Shown piece after piece: positions 8,496-16,044 of a DNA stretch of 23,032 nt. Both the position numbers and the translations under genes were made by a program. The stretch lies in the IMG/VR virus record IMGVR_UViG_3300024258_000119, positions 1 to 23,032 of that record. One strand, 5' to 3'. The notes beneath the pieces were generated by a model, which was not told where the DNA came from, searched no databases, and was given only the letters and a program-made list of their open reading frames with translations. The stretch's first letter is position 1; each line of letters begins with the position of its first letter. The DNA is from a virus.

Positions 8496-10352
8496 TTAAT
8501 TACTCGTTGTAGTGTAATCAATACCAGCAGTTGTACCACCAATTACCATTGTATCAATCTCTCCCACAATCTTAGCAGAGTTATATGATATAACAAGTAA
8601 TTCGTTTCTCATTGGACTAATGTCGTTTGATGCTGGCTTAACAATAATGTTTAATTTATCTGTTAATCCAACAACAGTGTCTAAACTAAATCCTTCTAAT
8701 ACTACCTTACCTGTTAAGATATCAATGTGTCCTACCGTATGATTTAACACTTTGTTATTATTATTAACAATTTGGATAATGTTCTTAGCTTCTTCCGTGT
8801 TGAAGTAATCTTTCAATACACATATTTCACCATTATAAGTGAACTGTGTGGAAGTCATGTAGTTAATTGATGCGTGTAATTGTCCTAACGCTTGGTTGAA
8901 GTTAAATTCATAGTACCGTTCAGATTGGAGTACAGGGGTAAATGTCTGATGCATTGATATTCTAGTGATGTTAGACACAATAGCTATATTAGTATTATCA
9001 ACATCCTGTAGTACATTAGAGTTTCTAAACACACCACCAAATGATTTCAAGTTTGCATTATTATATGCTGATAGCGTATCTCTAATTTGTTCAGCTAATG
9101 CTGCAGCTGTTGCATTAGATATGTTAGGGTTATACTTAAAGTATACTTCTAAATCAATGTATGTGTAATTAGGATCAACAAGAACTGGTGTAATTGATAC
9201 AACGTTCTTTGGTTTAAGATGCACCCCAATAATCTCAGCTTTTTGAGTGGGGGTTAATACCTCACCGTCGAGAGGTTTAATTGAAATATACACCTTACCA
9301 TAATCAGGTGGAATATTATCTTCTCCGCCCCACACAGTCATTGTATCAACATTACCATATGAATTTTGAATAATTCCTTTATAGTCATCTGGTGTTACAG
9401 CTCTGTTTTGAGCAACAAATCCTAATGGAGCATTAAACTTAATTGAATCTGTACTTTCTGCTTTTGCTCCACCAGTAGCACTAGTAGTAGTTGTAATAAT
9501 AACATCAGTATTGCCATTAATATTATCAGCTAGTGAAAACTGAGATGCTCCATTAATATCCGAAGCACCAACTGTTAAGTAGTTCACTTTAATAATATTA
9601 CCTGGAGTCAATCTCTTACCAATAACACCATCACCAAATTTAAGCTCATAAAACCCACTTCGTGACTCTTCTAAAAAATATGCAGTCGAATCTGAATCAA
9701 TATTAATAATATTTGGAATATTTGCAAATGTTTCATACTTAGAAGAGGTAGAACTTTCGTATACTTCAACGACTAGTGTGTCTGTGTTAACAAAGTTATC
9801 TTGTAATAAGTAATGCTCAAACCCAGTCTCGTCGTAAATATATGAACGATTATTTAACTGGCCTTGCAATAGTTTTACATTTTTAAATACATATTTACCA
9901 TCAGCATCTCTGGTGGTTGAATGTACAGAGTCTGATATTAAAGAATGGGTTACTGAATTAATAGTGGTAGTGAATATTGTACCACGATTCATACTTAATG
10001 GAAGATAGTTGCCATCATCATCTTGAACATTAATAGGATTAACCATTTCAACATCGACAAATGCCGTACTAGGTTTAGTTGATCTTGGAGTGTACCCTAA
10101 TAACTTAGCATGTGATACGACACTTTCTCTTAACTGTGCGGTATCTAAGAATGTTTCATTCAGGGCAAAATTAGCATTAACCGAGTTAATATGAGTAATG
10201 TATGACAACACATCAATCATAGTGTTCATTGCAGACCCTTCGAAGTTGTAGTCTTGGAAATCTCCTGGCTGTTCCTGCATGTATGATATCAGATTAGATT
10301 TAAGTGTATTAAAATCCAATTCAGACGCATTGATTCTTCTGTTATTACTCAT
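8496..10352 (-). CDS. 6: Baseplate wedge protein gp6 (P2 J-like)
   Basis: 618 aa, close to T4 gp6 (660 aa). Diagnostic segments are the N-terminal ELDFNTLKSNLISYMQEQP, then a conserved motif YNFEGSAMNTMIDVLSYITH (about residues 39-58), LNETFLDTAQLRESVVSHAK with LLGYTPRS, and the core NRAVTPDDYKGIIQNSYGNV (about 315-334) followed by GKVYISIKP. In T4, gp6 dimers link neighbouring wedges into the inner baseplate ring that holds the structure before contraction. Its start overlaps the gp25 stop by four bases (ATGA), so translation is probably coupled to gp25, its structural partner. Nothing appears broken. Confidence 0.93.
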   Translation of the reverse strand: MSNNRRINASELDFNTLKSNLISYMQEQPGDFQDYNFEGSAMNTMIDVLSYITHINSVNANFALNETFLDTAQLRESVVSHAKLLGYTPRSTKPSTAFVDVEMVNPINVQDDDGNYLPLSMNRGTIFTTTINSVTHSLISDSVHSTTRDADGKYVFKNVKLLQGQLNNRSYIYDETGFEHYLLQDNFVNTDTLVVEVYESSTSSKYETFANIPNIINIDSDSTAYFLEESRSGFYELKFGDGVIGKRLTPGNIIKVNYLTVGASDINGASQFSLADNINGNTDVIITTTTSATGGAKAESTDSIKFNAPLGFVAQNRAVTPDDYKGIIQNSYGNVDTMTVWGGEDNIPPDYGKVYISIKPLDGEVLTPTQKAEIIGVHLKPKNVVSITPVLVDPNYTYIDLEVYFKYNPNISNATAAALAEQIRDTLSAYNNANLKSFGGVFRNSNVLQDVDNTNIAIVSNITRISMHQTFTPVLQSERYYEFNFNQALGQLHASINYMTSTQFTYNGEICVLKDYFNTEEAKNIIQIVNNNNKVLNHTVGHIDILTGKVVLEGFSLDTVVGLTDKLNIIVKPASNDISPMRNELLVISYNSAKIVGEIDTMVIGGTTAGIDYTTTSN

Positions 10353-10747
10353 CGTAGTCTCTCTAGTGTTGTTGATACATCAACTGATGTATTTGTAGCT
10401 ATAATTTGTATTGTTACTGTTATCTGTACATCATTCCTATCAGGGAAAGTCTTTACATTCACATTCAATACTTTAACTCTTGGCTCATCATTTGCTAATG
10501 CATTTTTTACCTGATTAGATATTATAACTGCCGTAGCATAGTTAATATTCTCAAATAAATAAGACCTCAAATTTGCACCAAAGTATGGATTGAAAGGTCT
10601 CTCTCCATGGTTGGTTCTAAGTATATTTAATACACTTTGTTTAACTGAATTGATACCTTTCTTGGTAGAAATATCTCCAGTATTAGGATTTAGTTTATAG
10701 ATAAAATCTATATCTGAGTACTGATTTTGAAATGCTATTTGGGCCAT
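10349..10747 (-). CDS. 25: Baseplate wedge protein gp25
   Basis: 132 aa, the same length as T4 gp25. It carries the gp25 family hallmarks: an N-terminal YSDID, SVKQSVLNILRTNHGERPFN (residues 34-53), FGANLRSYLFE (56-66) and the invariant EPR (88-90) before a beta-rich C-terminus. gp25 is one of the most conserved contractile-injection components (P2 W; GPW/gp25 family). It sits at the sheath-baseplate junction and is thought to start sheath contraction with gp6 and gp53. A TATAAATA late promoter lies only 6 nt before the ATG and no ribosome binding site is visible, so a leaderless message is predicted in addition to read-through from gp5. Confidence 0.93.
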   Translation of the reverse strand: MAQIAFQNQYSDIDFIYKLNPNTGDISTKKGINSVKQSVLNILRTNHGERPFNPYFGANLRSYLFENINYATAVIISNQVKNALANDEPRVKVLNVNVKTFPDRNDVQITVTIQIIATNTSVDVSTTLERLR

Positions 10748-10753
10748 ATATGT

Positions 10754-10761
10754 TATTTATA
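10754..10761 (-). promoter_or_regulatory. Late promoter TATAAATA before gp25
   Basis: A perfect T4-type late promoter box on the minus strand in the 20-nt gap between the gp5 stop and the gp25 start. Six bases (ACATAT) separate it from the ATG. If transcription starts about six bases after the box, as in T4, the mRNA begins at or next to the start codon. Confidence 0.7.
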
Positions 10762-10767
10762 CAATTA

Positions 10768-11880
10768 TTATACGTTTGGTGCTGTAGATGTAGTTCCAGC
10801 ATGACCAGACACACCTGATGTGTGAGTGTGAGTATTAACTGATACGCCATGATCAGTATTAACATCCTTACCTACAGATAATTCACCATCAATCCTAACA
10901 TCACCCGTAATCTGAGTAGTAGGACAATCTAAGGTAGTCTTACCTAATACCTTAGCCGCAACATCTTGCAATACGGTTAAATCTACATGACCATCTACTA
11001 AACCAGTTAAGTTGCCTTCAATGTGTAAATCAATATTACCAGTATTCTCAGCAGGGTGATGTATACTAATACCATCTTCTTCTGTTACATGGTCATCAAG
11101 ATTGGCACCAACTCTCATAGCGATGTTACCACGTACCTCTCCATTGACATCACCATGCACTAAAAAGTCTAGGTTATTCCCTATGTTAGCTGTTACATTA
11201 CCAGCAACTGACAAATTAACATCCTCACTTACGATAATGTTTACATTGCCTTTAACTTCTATTGTATCATCACCTAAGATTAACTCATAGTTATCAGCAA
11301 CAACCCTTTCAATTTTAGAACCACCAGGTTGTACTTCGTAATAAGTACCTGAGTTATGTCTCTCTCTAATTCTTTGTGATCCAGGTGTATCGTCATACTC
11401 TTTAATGTGACCACTCTCTGATTCATATACATGGTTATATGGGTATTGTGGTGCGTATGCTGATCTAGGTTGGTATTCCCCCTGAACTTCATAGTCATTT
11501 GGATCAGGATTGCCTCTAGTTCTTAAATTGTTATCTTCTTCATTCTGGTTTCTAGGATATTGCCCTGAAGGATCTGTAAATCCAAATTCAGAAGGAACAT
11601 AATCACCTGATATGGTAGGAAGCGATCCCATTATCAAGAACGCTTGCAAGTTGGTATCGGTAAACGTACCAACAACCCACGATCCTTGTAATAAGAATGT
11701 AGAGTGTCCCACCCCAGATATACTAGGAGTTGTGGTACCGGCCATAACTAATGCCCAAGGCAAGTCTGCCGTGGGGATTACATTTCTATCCTTAGTGTGA
11801 ACATTTACCACACGTACCTTAACTCTACCTAATTTCTTTGGGTCTTGTATATCCTCAACCACACCGTAATATAATTCCAT
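10768..11880 (-). CDS. 5: Baseplate central spike gp5-like, without lysozyme domain
   Basis: 370 aa. Residues 1-90 form an OB-fold-like start (YYGVVEDIQDPKKLGRVKVR, PWALVMAG, GSWVVG) as in T4 gp5 and P2 V. Residues about 150-182 contain SGHIKEYDDTPGSQRI, typical of the gp5/VgrG spike neck. Residues about 205-340 are a VxGNxxxxV-style repeat expected to form a trimeric beta-helix needle. The tip (residues 349-360) contains HTH (351-353) and H360, resembling the iron-binding HxH tip of P2 gpV-type spikes. There is no lysozyme domain between OB and helix, unlike T4 gp5 (575 aa). It lies 3 nt after gp27 (its hub partner) with a GGA ribosome binding site 7 nt before the ATG. It pierces the outer membrane during contraction. 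Confidence 0.88.
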   Translation of the reverse strand: MELYYGVVEDIQDPKKLGRVKVRVVNVHTKDRNVIPTADLPWALVMAGTTTPSISGVGHSTFLLQGSWVVGTFTDTNLQAFLIMGSLPTISGDYVPSEFGFTDPSGQYPRNQNEEDNNLRTRGNPDPNDYEVQGEYQPRSAYAPQYPYNHVYESESGHIKEYDDTPGSQRIRERHNSGTYYEVQPGGSKIERVVADNYELILGDDTIEVKGNVNIIVSEDVNLSVAGNVTANIGNNLDFLVHGDVNGEVRGNIAMRVGANLDDHVTEEDGISIHHPAENTGNIDLHIEGNLTGLVDGHVDLTVLQDVAAKVLGKTTLDCPTTQITGDVRIDGELSVGKDVNTDHGVSVNTHTHTSGVSGHAGTTSTAPNV

Positions 11881-11883
11881 AAT

Positions 11884-13002
11884 CTATTCCTTGGCTAATT
11901 CAATAGTTTGAGTATAATCGTTGTCTTTTATTGTATGTATTATCTTTGATACTAGATACACACCTGAAAACTTTCCAGAACGACTTTGAGTTTGCTGCTG
12001 TTTATTTAGTAGCACTTTAACTTTATTGCCCACTCCAAGTCCAGGTATTGCTTGACATTCATAAGCAGTTACTCTAATAGAAAATATCATATTAAGCATC
12101 GATGTCATGTTGCATATATTTATTTGATCATTAGTATGCAATAAAGGTTTGGAATCATTGTCATACATATCCATACGTAACAGATTTAAAGAGCTGCCTG
12201 AATTAGACATCTCTCCAAACACTTCAGCATCAACAGATGATTTGGATATATCAGCATTTACAATAGTCTTTCCATACACACCATTAGCTACTTTATATGA
12301 TATATTATCATTATCAGAGTGTACCACTACAGACGCTGGTTGTCCTATATTACCTAATTGATTTTCCACAGTATCAGCGTTCTGAATAGATGGAGATATT
12401 GTTGCCATGGTTGACTGACCATTTATCTGAGTTAAACTAGTTAAGAAAGCATTCTTACTATCCACTAACCTCTCGAACATAAAAAAAGGAGAACTGTCTA
12501 TATCATACGCTTGACTTTTAACTTGTTTAATAGCTGTGTTAGGACTAATATTAGGAGCAATGTAATGGCCCTTAGTAATAGAGTTGGCTAAAACTTTTAG
12601 ATTTTTACTGAATGATCCATCAAAAATGCTTTTAATAATATCAGTACTTGTTCCTTTAAATGATTTAGATATTAATTGTGCAGTGTTTATAAATGTATCA
12701 ATTGATTTTAAATTAATAACATACGTCTTCTTAGTTAGATTTGTAGTTACATCGATAGCATTAACACCATCTAAATGGAAGCTGTGTTTTACTGTGTGGT
12801 CGAAGTATTCAAACTCTAACAGAATCAGATTGCCTTTAGTGATAGCATTATCCAACATACCAACACCATCAACAATTTCAATCTTGCCTTCAAGGTTGCC
12901 GAATATATTTTCAGTAATATTAAGGTTTAATACTGTATCAGATATATCGATTGATCGATTGTCCTCATATACAATTGATACAGAGAATTTGCTTAGCTTC
13001 AT
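11884..13002 (-). CDS. 27: Baseplate hub protein gp27-like (P2 D-like)
   Basis: 372 aa, close to T4 gp27 (391 aa). The N-terminus (SKFSVSIVYEDNRSIDISDT, NLNITENIFGNLEGKIEIVD) has the two-beta-domain opening typical of contractile-tail hub proteins, and the C-terminus (KFSGVYLVSKIIHTIKDNDY) matches the usual hub ending in which the protein returns to the tube-like domain. In T4 a gp27 trimer forms the cup joining tail tube to the gp5 spike. Direct linkage to gp5 (3 nt apart) and a 4-nt overlap with the gp53 stop fit this role. Similarity to T4 gp27 is weak by eye, so the assignment rests on fold-like motifs, size and gene order. Confidence 0.75.
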   Translation of the reverse strand: MKLSKFSVSIVYEDNRSIDISDTVLNLNITENIFGNLEGKIEIVDGVGMLDNAITKGNLILLEFEYFDHTVKHSFHLDGVNAIDVTTNLTKKTYVINLKSIDTFINTAQLISKSFKGTSTDIIKSIFDGSFSKNLKVLANSITKGHYIAPNISPNTAIKQVKSQAYDIDSSPFFMFERLVDSKNAFLTSLTQINGQSTMATISPSIQNADTVENQLGNIGQPASVVVHSDNDNISYKVANGVYGKTIVNADISKSSVDAEVFGEMSNSGSSLNLLRMDMYDNDSKPLLHTNDQINICNMTSMLNMIFSIRVTAYECQAIPGLGVGNKVKVLLNKQQQTQSRSGKFSGVYLVSKIIHTIKDNDYTQTIELAKE

Positions 13003-13724
13003 GAGTCCATTTCTTGCTTAAATGCAGCAACGAATTCATCAATCTTTTCAGGTCTAATAGCTCTAACGTATCTATTAGCATCATTATTATAACTTTCGTG
13101 TTCTAAGTTGGTCACTTTATGAGTGCCTGCTGTTCTTGGTGCTGTAATATCCCCAGTAGAATCGTCTACATGATAGGCTGGTGCATATGCTCTACTAACA
13201 ATCTCTGTAGCCGTAACTGTGTCAGAAGATTCTAAACCAATCAAGTCTTCACCAGCAGTTCTAAATGTGCCTGATATATGTTTAACCGTGATATACTTGT
13301 CGTTAGTGTGGATTGCAAGCACCTGACCAATAGCTCCTGACAGCACCCCTTGTATATACTCACCTTGAATAAACTTACCTAACAGATCGTCTGTACACAT
13401 ACACGCTAAGGCTGCAAAGTCTGCATACTTGTATACTGAATAATCTAATAGCTGAGCTGAGTTCTTGGGCCAATCATTCCAAATGTTTTTAATATTAGGA
13501 TTAATAACCATAAGCGTCCAATAGTGACTAGGTGTTCCATACAACCTCTGACTCATCTGCTCAATGCGCTCTCCATCTTGGACTTGAACAAAGTTGTAAA
13601 ACGCATGATTGTTAATTAAAGAGTCACTAGCTGCAGCAAATCTGGTAAGGTCTATTATGTCATCAAATACACCATCCCCATTTAAATCATAAGAAATTGT
13701 TTTAAAGTTCGAAAAGTATCCCAT
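12999..13724 (-). CDS. 53: Baseplate wedge protein gp53
   Basis: 241 aa against 196 in T4. The core QVQDGERIEQMSQRLYGTPS (residues 47-66) with HYWTLMVIN is the LysM-like gp53 signature (T4: PEELANAIYGNPQLYWVLLMCN), and the C-terminus EKIDEFVAAFKQEMDS resembles the T4 end. In T4, gp53 clamps the gp6-gp7-gp25 wedge cores into a closed ring. Two unusual parts are seen. Residues 12-22 (YDLNGDGVFDD) look like a dockerin-type calcium loop. Residues about 117-175 (GEYIQGVLSGAIGQV ... GTFRTAGEDLIGLESSD) are a glycine-rich beta module absent from T4 gp53, which explains the extra length. It starts two bases after the gp48 stop and overlaps gp27 by four. Confidence 0.87.
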   Translation of the reverse strand: MGYFSNFKTISYDLNGDGVFDDIIDLTRFAAASDSLINNHAFYNFVQVQDGERIEQMSQRLYGTPSHYWTLMVINPNIKNIWNDWPKNSAQLLDYSVYKYADFAALACMCTDDLLGKFIQGEYIQGVLSGAIGQVLAIHTNDKYITVKHISGTFRTAGEDLIGLESSDTVTATEIVSRAYAPAYHVDDSTGDITAPRTAGTHKVTNLEHESYNNDANRYVRAIRPEKIDEFVAAFKQEMDS

Positions 13725-13726
13725 TA

Positions 13727-14896
13727 TTAATATCCCTTTGTTTCTACATCATCACGATAAATTGGCATGATTTCATTTAATGTAATTGATAAATCTATTT
13801 CCACTGGTCTACCATCAGACTTAAAGAATGATGCAGCATTAGGGTTATAAGTAACACTTACGTTAGAAATAACAGTAGGTGGCAGGTTAACCATACCATC
13901 AACACCATGAAATGATGTTACGATTTGGTCAGGCACTGTTAAAGTAACCGAACTCTTTCTATGAGCATGAGCAGCTCCCCTAAATTTGATAATAATCCTT
14001 TCGCAAGCTATACTTTCTTGAACACTATCAGGAAGCATTTTCCAAGTAAAAGTAAATGATCTTAATTGAGTGTTTTTATACTGCATATACTCATTAGGAT
14101 TAAGAGCTTTACCCATACGTCTCATTGCTTCATCACCAATAGCTTGACCTAAACCAGCACCACCAGCAGTTCCTGCTGCCTGCACTATTCCACCAGCAGC
14201 ATTAGCAGCAGCAGCAATAGCACCACCTATTACTGCAGCACTAGATACTGCTAATCCAACAGCGACATCCTCACCAGAGAATGTATCCAGTACACCACTT
14301 AATCCATCTTTATCCCATGCATCAGTTACTTGGCCACCCATAGCAGCTAATTTTCTACTTTCTTGTTCATACGACATACTATCATTAATAGATATTGCAG
14401 GAGTCATATACATAATAACAGATGCATCCCTAACCTTCCTATCACCCATAGAGTCTAGTATAAAGTCCTTTCGTTTTTCTAAAGTTTCTTTTACAGCAGC
14501 TCCAGCTTTATTTCTAGCAACCAGTTCTTTAAGGTTTTTATTTGTAGTATCACTAGATATTGTAGCATTAGCAGCATTAATGGCTGTGGTGATCTTGGCT
14601 AGTTCTGCATGATCTTTTTCTATAACTCTCAGAAACTCAAACATTATAAATGGATCACCAGCTTCTGTGTATGAGTTTTTTTGAGCGGATGCACGAGCAT
14701 CGCTATAATCATCAATGTCTGTAACAACATCCGAGTTGAAATCCACGGATGTGTCTGTACCATTCCCCAAATCGTAAGGGTATGATAAGTATGTACTGGA
14801 TGCGGTCGCATCAGGTTTTACGCCATTCCAAGCATCTGCAACATCTCCAGCAAAGTCACTTATAGTGTCAGCTATCGTTTCAAAAGGATTACCCAT
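13727..14896 (-). CDS. 48: Tail tube cap / baseplate-tube junction protein gp48
   Basis: 389 aa against 364 in T4. The N-terminal third contains SYPYDLGNGTDT, typical of the family, and the C-terminal VEIDLSITLNEIMPIYRDDV aligns with the T4 gp48 end (TLEITMREIITLNRASLYTG). The middle includes FTWKMLPDSVQES (about residues 283-295), matching T4 VFTWDLTPRSTED. An Ala/Gly-rich hydrophobic stretch at residues about 208-252 could be a helical segment facing the tube lumen or the tape measure. In T4, gp48 caps the hub and nucleates the gp54-gp19 tail tube. It is the first gene of the minus-strand late operon, with a TATAAATA promoter 31 nt upstream, so it has a short leader, unlike gp4 on the opposite strand. 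Confidence 0.82.
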   Translation of the reverse strand: MGNPFETIADTISDFAGDVADAWNGVKPDATASSTYLSYPYDLGNGTDTSVDFNSDVVTDIDDYSDARASAQKNSYTEAGDPFIMFEFLRVIEKDHAELAKITTAINAANATISSDTTNKNLKELVARNKAGAAVKETLEKRKDFILDSMGDRKVRDASVIMYMTPAISINDSMSYEQESRKLAAMGGQVTDAWDKDGLSGVLDTFSGEDVAVGLAVSSAAVIGGAIAAAANAAGGIVQAAGTAGGAGLGQAIGDEAMRRMGKALNPNEYMQYKNTQLRSFTFTWKMLPDSVQESIACERIIIKFRGAAHAHRKSSVTLTVPDQIVTSFHGVDGMVNLPPTVISNVSVTYNPNAASFFKSDGRPVEIDLSITLNEIMPIYRDDVETKGY

Positions 14897-14927
14897 ATTC
14901 TAACTCGGTTATTGTTTGTATGATACT

Positions 14928-14935
14928 TATTTATA
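14928..14935 (-). promoter_or_regulatory. Late promoter TATAAATA for the baseplate operon
   Basis: A perfect late box on the minus strand in the divergent intergenic region, 31 nt before the gp48 start. It predicts a leader of about 25 nt and is the likely main promoter for gp48 and the genes downstream. Confidence 0.75.
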
Positions 14936-14941
14936 GTAGTT

Positions 14942-14949
14942 TATAAATA
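14942..14949 (+). promoter_or_regulatory. Late promoter TATAAATA for gp4
   Basis: A perfect late box on the plus strand, 6 nt from the opposing minus-strand box. Only five bases (ATAAC) separate it from the gp4 ATG, and there is no ribosome binding site in between, so the predicted mRNA starts at the initiation codon. Confidence 0.75.
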
Positions 14950-14954
14950 ATAAC

Positions 14955-15446
14955 ATGAGAAAAACATATAGCGGCAAATGGAAACCAAAGTACCCAGAAA
15001 AGTATAATGGGGATCATACTAAGATAACATATAGATCGCTATGGGAACGCAATACATTTAGATGGATAGAAAAGCAATCATGGGTTAGATGGTGGAATTC
15101 TGAAGAGACCATTATACCATACATTTGTGCAACAGACAAGCGTCCCCACAGATATTTTATTGACCTTACTATTAAGAGAATGGATGGAAAGGTTATATTA
15201 GTCGAGATTAAGCCACTTGATCAAACAAAAGCTCCTAAAAGAAAGAACCTTAATGAAGCATTGACTTATATGAAGAACACTTCGAAGTGGAAGTATGCTA
15301 AAAGGTATTGTGATGATAGGGGATGGAAGTTTGAGATATGGACTGAGAAGACACTAGAGAGTTTTGGAGTTCCTGGTATGAAAAGGGTAAAGAAGGTTCC
15401 ATGGAAACCCCTAAAGAAAAAGATCAAAAAGAAGATCAAAAAGTAA
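14955..15446 (+). CDS. 4: Head completion nuclease gp4 (T4 gp4/gp50)
   Basis: 163 aa; T4 gp4 is about 150. The N-terminus (KYPEKYNGDHTKITYRSLWE) closely matches T4 (KNPQKYKGDLNKIIYRSSWE). Likely PD-(D/E)XK nuclease residues are E31 (SLWER), D70 (RYFIDL) and E84-x-K86 (LVEIKP), followed by the conserved WKYAKRYCDDRGWKFEIWTE. In T4, gp4 acts with gp2 after DNA packaging to finish heads so that tails can join. A lysine-rich tail (KKVPWKPLKKKIKKKIKK, residues 146-163) extends the C-terminus and may bind DNA. The start has no ribosome binding site but lies 5 nt from a late promoter; an in-frame stop just upstream excludes a longer form. Confidence 0.92.
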   Translation: MRKTYSGKWKPKYPEKYNGDHTKITYRSLWERNTFRWIEKQSWVRWWNSEETIIPYICATDKRPHRYFIDLTIKRMDGKVILVEIKPLDQTKAPKRKNLNEALTYMKNTSKWKYAKRYCDDRGWKFEIWTEKTLESFGVPGMKRVKKVPWKPLKKKIKKKIKK

Positions 15447-15454
15447 TATAAATA
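15447..15454 (+). promoter_or_regulatory. Late promoter TATAAATA before the gp2-like gene
   Basis: A perfect late box beginning one base after the gp4 stop codon, with five bases (AGTAC) between it and the next ATG. It has the same geometry as the gp4 promoter and again lacks a ribosome binding site. Confidence 0.7.
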
Positions 15455-15459
15455 AGTAC

Positions 15460-16044
15460 ATGGCATCATTATTCGATAAATTAGAATCAGAAGCGTTTCG
15501 TAAAGGTCTTACTAAAAGGTCTAAAGAAGCGCAAGACTGGTTTAGAAAGCAAGTAAGCTCTATGGGCAAAATCAACATGCATACAATGTTGAAGGATGAT
15601 AGACTAGTAAAGAAGCAGAGACCTAGAGTTGGCGATATGTTCATGTATGCATACGATCCTAAGCATAGAAAGACATTACCATATTACGATAGGTTTCCTT
15701 TAACTATTATGGTGGGGCAAGCCCCTGGTGGATTTTATGGATTAAATTTACATTATCTTCCGCTAAAGCAAAGAGCTATATTCTTAGATAATTTGACGGC
15801 CATTGCTAATAATAAGAAGTTTGATGAGACCACAAGATTAAAATTGAGTTACAATTTATTAAAGAGTGCAAGCAAATTTAAATACTTCGCTCCGTGTTTT
15901 AAACATTATTTAACAGAACAAGTGGATTCTAAAATTATGAAAGTAGAAGCATCTGAATGGGACATAGCTATATTTCTTCCTACAGAGAACTTTGCTAAGA
16001 AGAAGACATCATTTGTTTGGAAAGAATCAAGGAGTAAGTACTAA
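15460..16044 (+). CDS. Candidate DNA end protector, gp2-like
   Basis: 194 aa. The conserved core is VGDMFMYAYDPKHRKTLPYY (residues 57-76) then DRFPL, GLNLHYLPLKQRAIFLDNL (94-112), a KLSYNLLKSASKFKYFAPC segment (128-146) and a C-terminal EWDIAIFLPTENF (166-178). I recall proteins with this YDPK..LPYYD.FPL..GLNLHYLP pattern from marine T4-like phages, where they are usually annotated as DNA end protector (gp2) or structural protein. T4 also groups genes 2 and 4, which supports gp2. gp2 binds packaged DNA ends and shields them from RecBCD. T4 gp2 is longer (about 274 aa), and I cannot confirm homology by eye, so a different neck or head role remains possible. Confidence 0.55.
   Translation: MASLFDKLESEAFRKGLTKRSKEAQDWFRKQVSSMGKINMHTMLKDDRLVKKQRPRVGDMFMYAYDPKHRKTLPYYDRFPLTIMVGQAPGGFYGLNLHYLPLKQRAIFLDNLTAIANNKKFDETTRLKLSYNLLKSASKFKYFAPCFKHYLTEQVDSKIMKVEASEWDIAIFLPTENFAKKKTSFVWKESRSKY

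Noticed and set aside
12584-13021. Plus-strand ORF of 145 codons opposite gp27
   Set aside because: It lies entirely antisense to gp27 and the gp53 end, with no initiation signals.
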